Assembly: GCF_000003605.2 (NCBI RefSeq)
Contig: NW_003147772.1
Coordinates: 100,678 to 131,647, forward strand
Direction: 5' to 3'
Origin: Saccoglossus kowalevskii
Lineage: Eukaryota; Hemichordata; Enteropneusta; Harrimaniidae
Length of the DNA stretch: 30,970 bases
The translations under genes were made by a program, and so were the position numbers. Under the pieces are notes generated by a model, which worked only from the letters and a program-made list of their open reading frames with translations, did no database searches and had not been told where the DNA came from. Below are positions 22,641 through 30,900 of the stretch, one piece after another (position 1 is the first letter of the stretch; each line of letters opens with the position of its first letter).

Positions 22641-22784
22641 TTTAGCCTGTGAAGGTTCATTATTTTATGCAGATTGGTCATTGGCAACAGGTTCAGTCAA
22701 AACATTGATGTGTTGATCGTCTGGTTCAGTGGAAGTTGGTTTTTTGTCTCCTTGATTAGTGGGAGGACCCATATTTCTTTCAGT

Positions 22785-23110
22785 TACACTGGAAGAAACA
22801 GGCGGTTTCTCTCTATCTGGTGGGTGATTTGTTGTTCCTCATAATGTTTGACATTCACGTCCTTCACCACATGCTTGGCATCTAACAGCTCACCCATTCT
22901 AGTTGGCTATCCCTTATCTACAGGCAGAACTTCATAGGTGAGACCTCCTATATCTAGCTAAGCAGCTCCAAGAAACAGTTCAGAATCCCATGTGCCCTTA
23001 TTTTATTTAAACCTTTAAAAGCCCTGTTTCTGATGAATACCGAGTCCCCAACGGGTAAATCAGTTATATCAGCCTTGAAATTATTTCTGGCTATTTGTAT
23101 CATTTATATC
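22785..23110 (-). pseudogene. Ty3/gypsy integrase C-terminal remnant
   Basis: The minus strand contains NNFKADITDLPVGDSVFIRN followed by RAFKGLNKI, the GPY/chromodomain-side motif after the integrase core (the family shows LPVGDxVxxRN then KGRNKI). A frameshift follows. Another frame then reads LTYEVLPVDKG, a stop, PTRMGELLDAKHV, matching the Y-V-P-D-G-PTR segment near the end of gypsy Pol. At least two stops and one frameshift make it a dead copy. It lies directly next to a pre-RT piece (23126-23287), so protease-distal RT, RNase H and the integrase core have been deleted. Confidence 0.7.
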
Positions 23111-23125
23111 ATCTACTGTGCTATT

Positions 23126-23287
23126 CTATATTCTATGTTCACCCGAATCACACGAACCAAAATCATTTTTATGCTTACTAAAAGCATAGACAAATCCCCC
23201 TATCACATAATACAAGTCTCTCTGTTCTGAATCATTGAGTTCACCATTATTAAAACAAGAGTCAAGAACAAATGTATGGTGATAATA
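23126..23287 (-). pseudogene. Ty3/gypsy pol fragment upstream of reverse transcriptase
   Basis: The minus frame ends with FSKHKNDFGSCDSGEHRI, resembling the conserved FSKxxxDLGxxxxxxHxI linker just before the reverse transcriptase domain of gypsy Pol. An acidic and Gln-rich stretch (ELNDSEQRDL) precedes it, as in that family. The frame stops where the internal deletion begins. The piece is bounded on the right by the A-run at the LINE boundary. Confidence 0.65.
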
Positions 23288-23862
23288 AAAAAAAAAAAAA
23301 AACCAAAAGAATAAGCTGCGCACATATAGACTGCTAAAGAAGAATTGCCAGTATGACAATTATCTAACAACAGTGACAAATGCAAAACATAAAGCAGCGT
23401 TAACAAAATTGAGAATTTGCGCCCATAATTTAGAAATAGAAGGACGATACAAAAAAATCCCTGCAGTGGTAGAAATGTGGCAAAATGAGATTGAAGACGA
23501 AATGCATTTCTTACTTGAATGCAAGCTGTATGAAAATGAGAAGACTGAAATGTTGAAGAAAATAAATTTAATACATTGCAAGAACACAAATACTAATAAA
23601 TTGATTACAATGCTAACAAGCAATAACAGACAAAAAATAACAAAACTAGCAAGCTACATGTACATCTATAATTGTTTCAGTGCCAGAGAAAATCATTTCA
23701 AAAACTACCAGCTGCCCCTAGATAAGTAAACTATTTCCTTTCTTTTCAATTTTAGCGCTTCCATTTTGTTACTTCCTCAGTTTTTCATCTTTATTGTAAT
23801 ATTCTTTTTCAATATCCAAATAAGGATACGATTATGCAATAAAGGTTATTATTATTATTACA
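23287..23862 (+). mobile_element. 5'-truncated LINE insertion inside the gypsy remnant
   Basis: The plus-strand element runs from an A-rich junction at 23287-23302, through a C-terminal reverse-transcriptase-protein frame, to a 3' UTR ending in AATAAAGG and a TTATTATTATTATTA tail at about 23840-23862. Tails of this kind are usual for CR1/L2-like LINEs. It lies between the gag and pol pieces of the minus-strand gypsy copy, which makes it the younger insertion. Clear target-site duplications are not visible. Confidence 0.65.
23301..23729 (+). pseudogene. LINE reverse transcriptase protein, C-terminal fragment
   Basis: The frame is open without a start from 23301 to a TAA at 23727-23729, about 142 residues. 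It contains KHKAALTKLRICAHNLEIEG followed by RYKKIP, then a Trp-x-N-E-I-E-D-E-M-H-F-L-L-E-C segment and KLYENEK. Many invertebrate non-LTR elements end with this arrangement: an Arg/Lys-rich stretch, ETGRY-like motif, then C-x2-C-x3-EDExHxLLxC-xxY. The first two Cys of that zinc-like motif are not visible (EMWQN lies in their place), so the fragment is probably degraded. It lacks the endonuclease and RT core because of 5' truncation. Confidence 0.7.
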
Positions 23863-23992
23863 TTTCAGTGTAAATCAAAAATACTGCATCTTTATCTCAC
23901 AATGTCACATATTAACTGCTTCTGGACAATCTCCTACAGACTTGTGAATTATTGAGCCCCGATTTCATCGTCTCCATCTTCTCTATGATACT

Positions 23993-24250
23993 TTGTTAAC
24001 ATAACCACAAGGACACTCATATCTGAAGTGCCCCACAGCATTTATAATGTTTGAACTGGGTTACTTTCTCTGGGCTGGGTCTTGATGTCAGTAATCCCAA
24101 CTGCTTGTGTCGTGTTGCTGTCTGCTCACTCATTTTAGAAACCAATTCATGCAAGTCTTTATCAACTATTAACTGCATATACAGTCAGCTGTATAGTGGC
24201 AGCAAGTTTAATTTTGGTCACTTTCACTTGACCTCATCAGTAGCATAACG
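23993..24250 (-). pseudogene. Ty3/gypsy gag remnant with damaged zinc knuckle
   Basis: From a Met at 24178 the minus frame reads DLHELVSKMSEQTATRHKQL and then VTQFKHYKCCG. After a one-base frame change the next frame gives GHFRYECPCGYVNK. Together these match the gag CCHC zinc knuckle order (C-x2-C-x4-H-x4-C), broken by the frameshift. Further gag-like sequence with stops extends to about 24250. It lies upstream, on the minus strand, of the pol pieces at 22785-23287 and is most simply part of the same element. Protease is not seen; it may have been lost before or with the LINE insertion. Confidence 0.55.
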
Positions 24251-24351
24251 CAGTCTGAAGTGATGAAACACTGAATTAATTAAATGTCAATTGGGTATCT
24301 CCCCTAGCCTTTTTTGATGAGTACAAATATTCAGACTGAGAAAAGAACATC

Positions 24352-24475
24352 CTTGAACGGCCGTGGTCGCCGTGCAGCGCGTGTTTGTAATCATACAATT
24401 TATTTTACACGCATTGTAGACATCGCTCTAAGACCCATAGGGAACAAAACACAGCGTGACGACCATCGCCTTTTA
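24352..24475 (-). mobile_element. Small palindromic MITE-like repeat, copy A (inverted)
   Basis: About 124 bp, starting TTGAACGGCCGTGGTCGC and ending GCGTGACGACCATCGCCTTT, which are imperfect terminal inverted repeats of each other. Its middle (TTTATTTTACACGCATTGTA) is the reverse complement of the middle of copies B and C. No coding capacity. Confidence 0.7.
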
Positions 24476-24536
24476 ATTGCCGATTTTGAAGCATCGTCAT
24501 CGTCAAAAACATCAATGCCATACATAATAACTGGTA

Positions 24537-24652
24537 TTTTAAAGGGCGGCAGTCGTCGTGCCGCGTCCTGTTCGATATGGGACTCATAGCGACGTATACA
24601 ACACGTGTAAAATACATTGTTTATTTACATGAAATTCGAGCACGCGCTACGT
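24537..24652 (+). mobile_element. Small palindromic MITE-like repeat, copy B (right end lost)
   Basis: Starts TTTTAAAGGGCGGCAGTCGT and shares TTCGATATGGGACTCATAGC and TGTAAAATACATTGTTTATT with copy C. After CACGCGCT it diverges where copy C continues into its right terminal repeat. The copy is therefore truncated by about 30 bp, next to the inverted-repeat element that begins near 24649. Confidence 0.75.
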
Positions 24653-24883
24653 TTTTCGATTTAGGCTGCGAAAGTAGAACATTCCGGAGGGGTGAAACGG
24701 GTGAACCACATTTAACGCGTAAAAATAGAACGCGTATTTTGACCTCTATGTGGCCAACCAATGTCTGGACACGATACGTTTGCGGTCGTTGCCAAAGAGC
24801 CCCGCGTCTATCGCCTGGCGATGCTCTTCCGTTTCACCCCTTCTGGAATGTTCTACTTTCGCAGGTTTTTCGGAAAACGTCGA
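24649..24883. mobile_element. Second inverted-repeat (foldback) element, about 235 bp
   Basis: The left arm (about 24649-24701) contains GCGAAAGTAGAACATTCC followed by a GGGGTGAAAC sequence. The right arm (about 24828-24883) carries GGAATGTTCTACTTTCGC and GTTTCACCCC, the reverse complement, and outer arm sequence ACGTTTT/AAAACGT also pairs. The loop of about 130 bp holds two ACGCGTA words and CCACAT/ATGTGG. No transposase is present, so this is a non-autonomous element or a foldback remnant. Confidence 0.65.
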
Positions 24884-25087
24884 AAAAACACAAGAATTAC
24901 TAGTAGTAGAAATATTCCTTTTTTTGGGTGGATTATTGATAGGGAATAATGTGAGTTTTTGCCTTAGTTATTTTTTTCTCGGCGAAAAACTGCGAACTCG
25001 GCAAATTTGGTTGCACAACTTCCCTCTATCATATACACCCAGCGACACCGATGCCACCGATTTCCTTTTTAATTTGTTTATATCTTC

Positions 25088-25224
25088 TTTGAAGGGCGGC
25101 AGTCGTCGCGTCGCGTCCTGTTCGATATGGGACTCATAGCGACGTATACAACGCGTGTAAAATACATTGTTTATTTAAATGAAAATCGAACACACGCTGT
25201 GCGACGACCACCGCGCGCTTTAAA
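25088..25224 (+). mobile_element. Small palindromic MITE-like repeat, copy C (most complete)
   Basis: About 137 bp, from TTTGAAGGGCGGCAGTCGTC to GCGACGACCACCGCGCGCTT and TAAA. The two ends are inverted repeats with small indels, and TTTAAA-like sequence sits at the edges. About 100 bp match copy B with only a few changes. Possible TTTAA or TTAA target preference is inference from the edges only. Confidence 0.75.
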
Positions 25225-26090
25225 TATACCGTTTTAGGCGAAGATAATGGAATCAAAGAAAAAGGTCCATTTCGTTTTAGACGAATATACGTGTTAGTTG
25301 TATGGTTTAACTAATGTTTATACCATAAAACGTATGTTCAAAGCAATTTATGTATAAATAAGAAAAATAGCAACAGAAAAGTGTCTGTCTCAAAACTTGG
25401 AATATTGTCTATGCCAGTGACGAGTGTGGTTGAATCATTATTGGATCAACTTCATTCTAGGAATTTTCAGCATCTGCGTCGATTCTGTATACTATTTGAC
25501 TTTAAAGAGGGGGCAAAGGGGGTAGCTGGTACAGTTTTACGGGAAATAAAACGGGCTTTTTACAATTTACAAGGAAAAAAAATACGTTTTTACAGTTTAC
25601 AGTGAAAATTGAATTTTGCAGTGAATTTTGTCATCTATTCGTTTTTACAGTTTTGAAAATGTAATTTCCCTAGTTTATTCTTTACGGCTTTTTTTTTATT
25701 TGGATGTAAATTCTTGTACGTACCGAGAAAAATGACACATTTTTACAGTGTACGACGAAAAAAAATATTTGATTGATTACGTTGTACGTCTAGCCTGTGA
25801 TTACAGAATTACGGAATTTATTTTTAATTCACATTGTACGAACAAAAAAATATTGCAATTATGTTGAACGAAAATAACCATTGCCCCCCCCCCCTTTAAA
25901 AACACAAATCAGACTTTTTGAGTTTTAGAAATGTTGACTCATTAACGAGAGCGCACTTCCTTAGAGAAAATGAAAGGACTGGAGTGAAAGGTATATTTGG
26001 ATGACATATTCAAGTTCGCACACGGTGACTTTGATTGCATATTTCTTTCGTTTTCTGTCTGATTTGAAAACGTTGCGCCCACCTCCCAAT
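25225..26090. other. Non-coding AT-rich DNA with degenerate T-rich repeats
   Basis: Between 25540 and 25870 the motif TTTTTACAGT(T/G)TACRR, often followed by a run of A, recurs in degraded form (about 25548, 25586, 25650, 25739, 25840). A homopolymer of 11 C is at 25884-25894. A 74-codon open frame at 25381-25605 resembles nothing I know, and I do not call it. Confidence 0.5.
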
Positions 26091-26091
26091 C

Positions 26092-26141
26092 GTGACAGCA
26101 CAGTCACTCTACTAGGTCTAGTAGAGTGACTGTGGTGACAG
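26092..26141. repeat. 36-bp near-perfect palindrome flanked by 7-bp direct repeats
   Basis: The palindrome at 26099-26134 has 17-bp arms (CACAGTCACTCTACTAG and its exact reverse complement) around a 2-base GT spacer. GTGACAG occurs immediately on both sides, at 26092-26098 and 26135-26141. The layout mimics a very small insertion with a 7-bp target duplication, or a hairpin-mediated repair footprint. I know of no named family that matches. Confidence 0.9.
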
Positions 26142-26279
26142 TATCACCGCGGATCGCTTTATGACCTCATAGATTACACCAATCTCCCCAGGCAGAGTTC
26201 TATCACAAATATATCTCTGCCACCACGCGATCTTATGCTTGTCGTTGATTGGTCGATGCATCACAGTGGTACTACTTTC

Positions 26280-26349
26280 AAAAACGCGCACCAAACCATT
26301 GCAATGCAGGTGTTCGATTTTCGAACCCAACGAAAGCGTGCGCGTTTTT
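26280..26349. repeat. Nested hairpin, 12-bp arms
   Basis: AAAAACGCGCAC at 26280-26291 is the exact reverse complement of GTGCGCGTTTTT at 26338-26349. A second stem, GTTCGA/TCGAAC with a TTT loop, lies inside it near 26312-26326. The arms are CpG-rich in an AT-rich setting. It could be a cruciform-forming remnant of a foldback element; no RNA gene is evident. Confidence 0.8.
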
Positions 26350-26423
26350 TTGTAGATTCTGGCTGTTTTCACAGTGAGAAGCTCATACTTTTACTTTCCT
26401 TGGCACAAACGGAGTGGCAATAG

Positions 26424-26614
26424 AACGTGTTCGCTGTCAATACCACGAAGTGCTTTCCTTTCTTCATATCTTCATATTTCTTCATGTTTAATGTGCTATT
26501 TGTGATATTAGTTGTGTGAAGTATTATTTCTGTTCTTGTTTTACAACCATAAAATTACTTTCTGTAGTAGATTTTCGTGTTGAATAAAATTATTATTATT
26601 ATATTATTATTATA
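26424..26614 (+). mobile_element. Probable 3' UTR and tail of a degraded LINE
   Basis: A T-rich stretch runs to TTGAATAAAATTATTATTAT and further ATT units at about 26581-26614. The layout (T-rich 3' UTR, AATAAA, ATT-type tail) matches the LINE end at 23730-23862. No reverse transcriptase residues are recognisable upstream, so the call rests on the tail alone. A plain microsatellite is the alternative. Confidence 0.35.
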
Positions 26615-27411
26615 TGTCTTCGCCTAGCGATCGACAGGGCCGTCAGCTTGATGAACCGAGTAACACCTTAGCAACCGTTATTCCGCCGCATGAAATTATT
26701 TTCTGCTGTAAATTATAACTATTTCACCCTTGACAGTGCATTTACGGAAATATCGTTATCAGCTATCGATAAAATATTTTAAAACTTGTTTTCCAGTAGT
26801 AATAAATCAACACTAGATCCCTCTAATAACAAAAATACGCAAATAATACGCGTAGTAAAAGTCTTGTGGTGTTTCATCGCACAGTTCGATACAGGGGGGG
26901 GGGGTTGCATGGAAAAATAATGTAAAGGTAATTTTTGAGACACATTTTCGATCAGACTCCAGCTAACTATTGAAAGTAAACACAGGTTTTCTCTTTACCA
27001 TGAATGCAGAGGCACGTTTATATTTCACTCTAGTACTATTGCTCAAAATGTTTTCGGTGACTTTTATCAGTGACAAGTTACCTAATTAGTGTGCATTTCA
27101 ATGAACCACAGTGTGTGTGCATGCGCAGTTTGAAATGGAACAGATTTGAACGCAATAAAATCACGCGTAGAACTCGGGCTCCAGCAAGAAATTGTGGCGT
27201 CAAACTGGTTGTTGGTTGAATTGTTTTGAAATAGACATAATTTTGGAGCCTGTATTTGTCTATGAAATGTTTCTAAGTTTTGTTGAGGATTATTCTGTAA
27301 AGGAATGGCTGAAATTATTTTATCTGTTCGTAAACGGGACGTTATTGCTTGGCGATGGGCTACTGACGACTGACGTCGAAACGTTCCATTCAGATCAGAA
27401 GGCGCCCTCTC
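26615..27411. other. Non-coding sequence upstream of the progranulin locus
   Basis: AT-rich, with a run of 10 G at about 26896-26905. A GCATGCGCA word near 27120 resembles half of an NRF1 site, and TGACGTCG at 27371-27378 is one base off the CRE palindrome. An 81-codon open frame at 27192-27437 has no recognisable family and overlaps the candidate exon, so it is not called. Confidence 0.4.
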
Positions 27412-27442
27412 ATGGCTGCCTCCAAAAGCAGTGTTAGCGACG
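27412..27442 (+). CDS. Candidate first coding exon (MAASKSSVSD) with strong splice donor
   Basis: ATGGCTGCC at 27412 starts ten codons reading MAASKSSVSD plus one base, ending at CGACG followed by GTAAGTATT, an excellent splice donor. The composition (Met-Ala-Ala, Ser-rich) is typical of animal protein N-termini, and a CRE-like TGACGTCG lies 34 bases upstream. It cannot be spliced in frame to the granulin exon at 30024: the phase is wrong and a stop is soon met. It would therefore belong to another transcript, or act as a short upstream frame in an alternative progranulin leader. No downstream partner exon is identifiable here. Confidence 0.3.
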
Positions 27443-27615
27443 GTAAGTATTTTACTCGTTTTCTCAACAAAATCACCAAGTTATGCTGTGTAATATGCCG
27501 CAATCAGTGAAGTTCAGGTTCAATTTCATTTCTAGAAAGTTTCAGCCATCATTTTATGATCATACTTTCGGTGATCTAACCGCAAGGAACTCTGGGAAGG
27601 ATAATGAGATTACAA

Positions 27616-27639
27616 CACGTGACAGCCACAGTCACATGA
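27616..27639. promoter_or_regulatory. CLEAR-like E-box plus M-box upstream of the progranulin leader exon
   Basis: AACACGTGAC at 27614-27623 matches 8 of 10 bases of the CLEAR element GTCACGTGAC, including the full CACGTGAC core. TCACATGA at 27632-27639 is a perfect M-box, and the two sites lie about 16 bases apart. MiT/TFE transcription factors (TFEB, TFE3, MITF) bind both types and drive lysosomal genes. Mammalian GRN is regarded as part of that network, so conservation of this control is plausible but inferred. Confidence 0.45.
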
Positions 27640-27689
27640 TTGAATCACGAGGTCTCCTCATTCATTGACCCCAGTCGTGGTCACAGCAC

Positions 27690-27746
27690 ATTGTCTGAGC
27701 TCGTCGTTTGAGTGCTCTGCTCTGTGGAACAAAGGACACTCTCAAG
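27690..27746 (+). other. Probable non-coding first exon of progranulin (5' end approximate)
   Basis: The sequence ends CTCTCAAG followed by GTGAGTTAG at 27747, a near-consensus splice donor. The next strong acceptor on this strand with coding sequence after it is TTCTATTTTACAG at 30011-30023, directly before the granulin ATG. Progranulin genes commonly have an untranslated first exon and begin translation in exon 2. No ATG is seen between about 27690 and the donor. The start of the exon is not determinable from sequence. Confidence 0.5.
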
Positions 27747-30023
27747 GTGAGTTAGTTACTTATTCTGTATCCCAGGGTCGTGTAACGTGTCTAATGGTAG
27801 TCATACACTCTTATGCAAAATAAACTGTGACGGAGTGTAAAAATAAGAACCTGCAGTGCACTGTAACCTTGTACCCTCTTTACAAATCAAAACCAGGAAG
27901 TTGACAAGCCTGCCGGTAAGAACAAAAATCCACATGATATCCGTTGTCCTTCCCGGAAGTTTTAAAATTCACCAGACCATATTTTATTTTATTTTCAATT
28001 TATCTGTACTACTAGTATGTGAGTGAGTGAGTGAGTGTCTTCGAAAGTGAAATTATTTTGTTATTAAACATTGAGCTTTAAAAGAGTGCAGTGTTTTGCC
28101 ATTCTTAAAAGTCACGGGCGACTGTCGGAATACAGAAAAAAAATTGTAGTGGTATACATTTGGGCATTGCGCTTCCATTCAGGTTTTCAATGAGATTTTG
28201 CTTCTGTTCCAGGAATCAAATGATTCAACAGTTTCTTGCAAATGTTATCACTAATTCATAAAGACGGAAGCTATGCGACATACAAGAACAGACAATGTTT
28301 GTTTGGGTTAACTTTCGTTTCATCACCCATGCTAACCGGTCCCGCCTGACTTTATAGTAGTTGTGTCCTCAGTTGAACTATGGCATGGTGTGAATGAATT
28401 GGTGCAATTACAGTTGTGCTTTGTATTGCATGATTCCCCCTAATCCTAAAATCGTGTTGCTATACGCATCCATATATAACTGCAATAACATGATTTTATT
28501 TCCCATACACATGAATTTAACTAAATTTCATCAAATTTATATCTTCTCTAAACCAGTGGTAGTACTTGATAAGCAAGATTATCCCTTCAAATATATACCA
28601 TATGCTGAAATGCTTGACTTGGATTTGTGAATTAAGATATTGTGCAATGATAGCTAAATAATAATTACTTTGTACCTTTAGTAATAATGTTGCCAGACTC
28701 CTTATTGAACAATGTATTTGTTCATTCAATAGAATACAAGTATTGTAAATACAGAATAGTGTAATGATAGCAAGGGTATGCAAAGATCAATGAGTGATGC
28801 TTGTATAATATTATTAACAGTATATAAATATACTAAGATATTTTTGACTTGTTTAAGTTAGAGATGCAGGTTCGTGGGCACTTGGGAGTGAAATTTGTTT
28901 TTTTTCTTTTTATTATCCAAACAGTATTGGTATAGACTGTTGAAATTTGGTAGAATTGTGAATAGTGGAATATACTCAAAAAACGATTTTAAAATATAGA
29001 TAACAGGTGCAAACATTCTCTCCTTTGAATGCTTAGCAAGATTTAGCAAGGCTGTACATAAATAATAAAAAAGAAACATGGTGAAAAAAAGTAATGACTG
29101 GATCTCCATATTATGCACCATATTTAACTTTTTACAAAACGATAATACATTTAAATTTGGAACTGTTACAGCCATTATAATTATGAGCATTTAGCAAACT
29201 TCTTACTGAGTGAATTGTTATGCAAATTAGCAATTATCTCGGCTTCTTTTTAGTGCACATCCCAGAACTTTAAAAAAAATAGCTCGTAAAAGGCTTTGAC
29301 CATTTGTTTTGAAAGTTCACAAATAATTGTGAATAGTGGAATAGTAAGATATTTTTGGTTGAACAGTGTTACAACAATCATACAGACAACTAGCCTGGGT
29401 GTTAATGTATACATAAACTTGAAGTAGTGAAATTTAAGCTGCTGCTGGTAGACAGTTTTCAAGACGGCACTTTCTTCATAGTAAACAGGTGTACCCATAA
29501 ACCAATTTTGACAGGAAACTGAAGCATGGTTGAGAAGCTATTTTATTAAATCTCTTTTGACCAAAAAAGCACATTTTTGTGCATATTTCAAACTACAGTG
29601 TCCATAAAAAAAATACTAACAAAATTTTAAAATTCATACAATAAGCTTTCCAAAAATATAGTTTTGTGGACAAGGGAGGTCATCTTGGGGTCCTAATTAA
29701 CTAATTAAAATACCTGTCAGTTAAACTGCATCTCTACCTTACATGTAAGTTGTTAAAAACAAGTTTGATTGCTTTGATATTATACAAATGTACATATAGG
29801 TACATTTTTGTACTATAGGTGGGCCTCTCTCAGATTTGTTCATTTTGTGGTGATTACTAACAGCTGAGAGGCTGCTTGTTTAGACTAGATTTTGTGCTTA
29901 CACCTGCTTGATCCTCTGCTTTCTCATATGTTAGACTTCCATTGTCCTAGTCTGGACAACTCTGTCTATCCAATAACACAAAATTAACTGCACAAGTATT
30001 TTGTTTTTATTTCTATTTTACAG
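27747..30023 (+). other. Predicted progranulin intron 1 (2277 bp)
   Basis: The GT (27747) to AG (30023) span is AT-rich with no recognisable genes. It has a GTGA microsatellite at 28019-28038. The word TTGTGAATAGTGGAATA occurs twice (about 28956 and 29327), possibly old repeat copies. The acceptor has a good pyrimidine tract. Short open frames here (for example 28394-28630 and 28858-29190) have no family resemblance. Confidence 0.5.
28019..28038. repeat. GTGA microsatellite
   Basis: Five consecutive GTGA-type tetranucleotides within the predicted first intron. Confidence 0.9.
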
Positions 30024-30200
30024 ATGATTTTGTTATTCATTACATTCATGGTGCTGTCGCATGCTATTGCTTCTCCTTTGTATTTTACCCCGAGTGAATT
30101 AAACTCTATGTTATGTCCGGATGGAAAGTCTCAATGTCCAGATGGAAGTACATGTTGTAAATTGACCAGTGGAGAATGGGGATGCTGTCCAATGCTAAAG
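30024..30200 (+). CDS. GRN-like: Progranulin-like, exon 2: signal peptide and first half of granulin 1
   Basis: The exon begins at the ATG right after a TTTTACAG acceptor and ends CTAAAG before GTATAT, 59 codons in phase 0. Residues 1-16 ([16 protein letters not shown]) form a clear secretory signal peptide with likely cleavage after Ala. A short linker [13 protein letters not shown] follows. Then come [17 protein letters not shown] and GEWGCCP, carrying cysteines 1-6 of the 12-cysteine granulin fold. Progranulin is a secreted and lysosomal glycoprotein cleaved into granulin peptides that act in growth control and lysosome function. The intron falls between cysteine pairs 3 and 4, the classical two-exons-per-granulin layout. 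This start is chosen because the signal peptide begins at the first codon and the preceding AG is a strong acceptor. Confidence 0.9.
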
Positions 30201-30592
30201 GTATATTTGTTCCATCTAGGCAAATAATGTATAAATGACTACAATTCACCATACATTGTAATTACATGCTCTAATCAACTTCTCCAGATGAAATGAGCCA
30301 AAATGTTGCGTGTGTTTAGTACACAACATTCAGCAACTTCTTTCGGATCTGAGGTGAACTAAAACTGGCCGAGTGAAAAGCAATATACAAATGTAAAACA
30401 AGATATCTGCCAATCGCCATTTTTTAAGATGTTGAGGGATTAGTGCTTTGAATGGTATGGATACCAAGTTGGATGAGCATGGTATATACTACTGTTTGAT
30501 ACGCTTGTATTTCACGTACATGTACACGTAAATGCAACCAACCAAGGTAGTACTGGTTGGTCAACAAAATGTGATCGTGTGGTTTATTTCAG

Positions 30593-30817
30593 GCAGTATG
30601 CTGCTCTGATGGTCTACATTGCTGTCCTAATGGTACAACATGTGATGTTTCTCGGGGTAAATGTAATAAGGGTGAATTTAGTATGCAATGGGTCAAGAAA
30701 ACACGATCAATCCCCGCTGACTCTATCTTGTGTCCTGATGGTAAATCCCAATGTCCAGATGGCAACACGTGCTGTAAGCTGAAAACTGGAGAGTATGGGT
30801 GTTGTCCTTTACCCAAG
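30593..30817 (+). CDS. GRN-like: Progranulin-like, exon 3: second half of granulin 1, linker, first half of granulin 2
   Basis: The exon follows a TTTATTTCAG acceptor and ends ACCCAAG before GTACTG, 75 codons in phase 0 at both ends. AVCCSDGLHCCPNGTTCDVS and then RGKC supply cysteines 7-12, which completes granulin 1 across a 392-bp intron. The linker NKGEFSMQWVKKTRSIPADS contains basic residues where elastase-like proteases could cut. [17 protein letters not shown] and GEYGCCPLPK then start granulin 2. The second half of granulin 2 and any further modules lie beyond 30970. Being phase 0 at both ends, the exon can be duplicated without frame loss, the usual way granulin repeats multiply. No defect is seen. 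Confidence 0.9.
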
Positions 30818-30900
30818 GTACTGGCACTGTATTTTTCTTACTTCCATACTAGTTACATAGACCAAGGTAAACAAGGCAACTGTAGTTCCATGACACAGGG

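Noticed and set aside
25381-25605. 74-codon plus-strand open frame
   Set aside because: No recognisable family, no convincing start context, and it leads into degenerate T-rich repeats.
26308-26330. tRNA-like box B (GGGTTCGAAAATC on the minus strand), possible SINE
   Set aside because: No convincing box A at the expected distance, and the bases are explained by the inner hairpin stem.
26118-26372. 84-codon minus-strand open frame
   Set aside because: It runs through the palindrome and the nested hairpin, has no known domain and is most likely chance.
27192-27437. 81-codon plus-strand open frame before the progranulin gene
   Set aside because: It overlaps the better-supported splice donor in another frame and shows no family resemblance.
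28940-29350. Two similar segments around TTGTGAATAGTGGAATA in intron 1
   Set aside because: Similarity does not extend clearly beyond about 20 bases, too little to call a repeat family.
27412-30200. Joining the MAASKSSVSD exon to the granulin exon as one coding sequence
   Set aside because: The phase does not match (one extra base) and a stop codon follows within about 25 codons. The granulin exon has its own ATG and signal peptide.
30302-30330. Imperfect hairpin AATGTTG/CAACATT in intron 2
   Set aside because: A 7-bp stem with a mismatch is expected by chance in AT-rich intron sequence.
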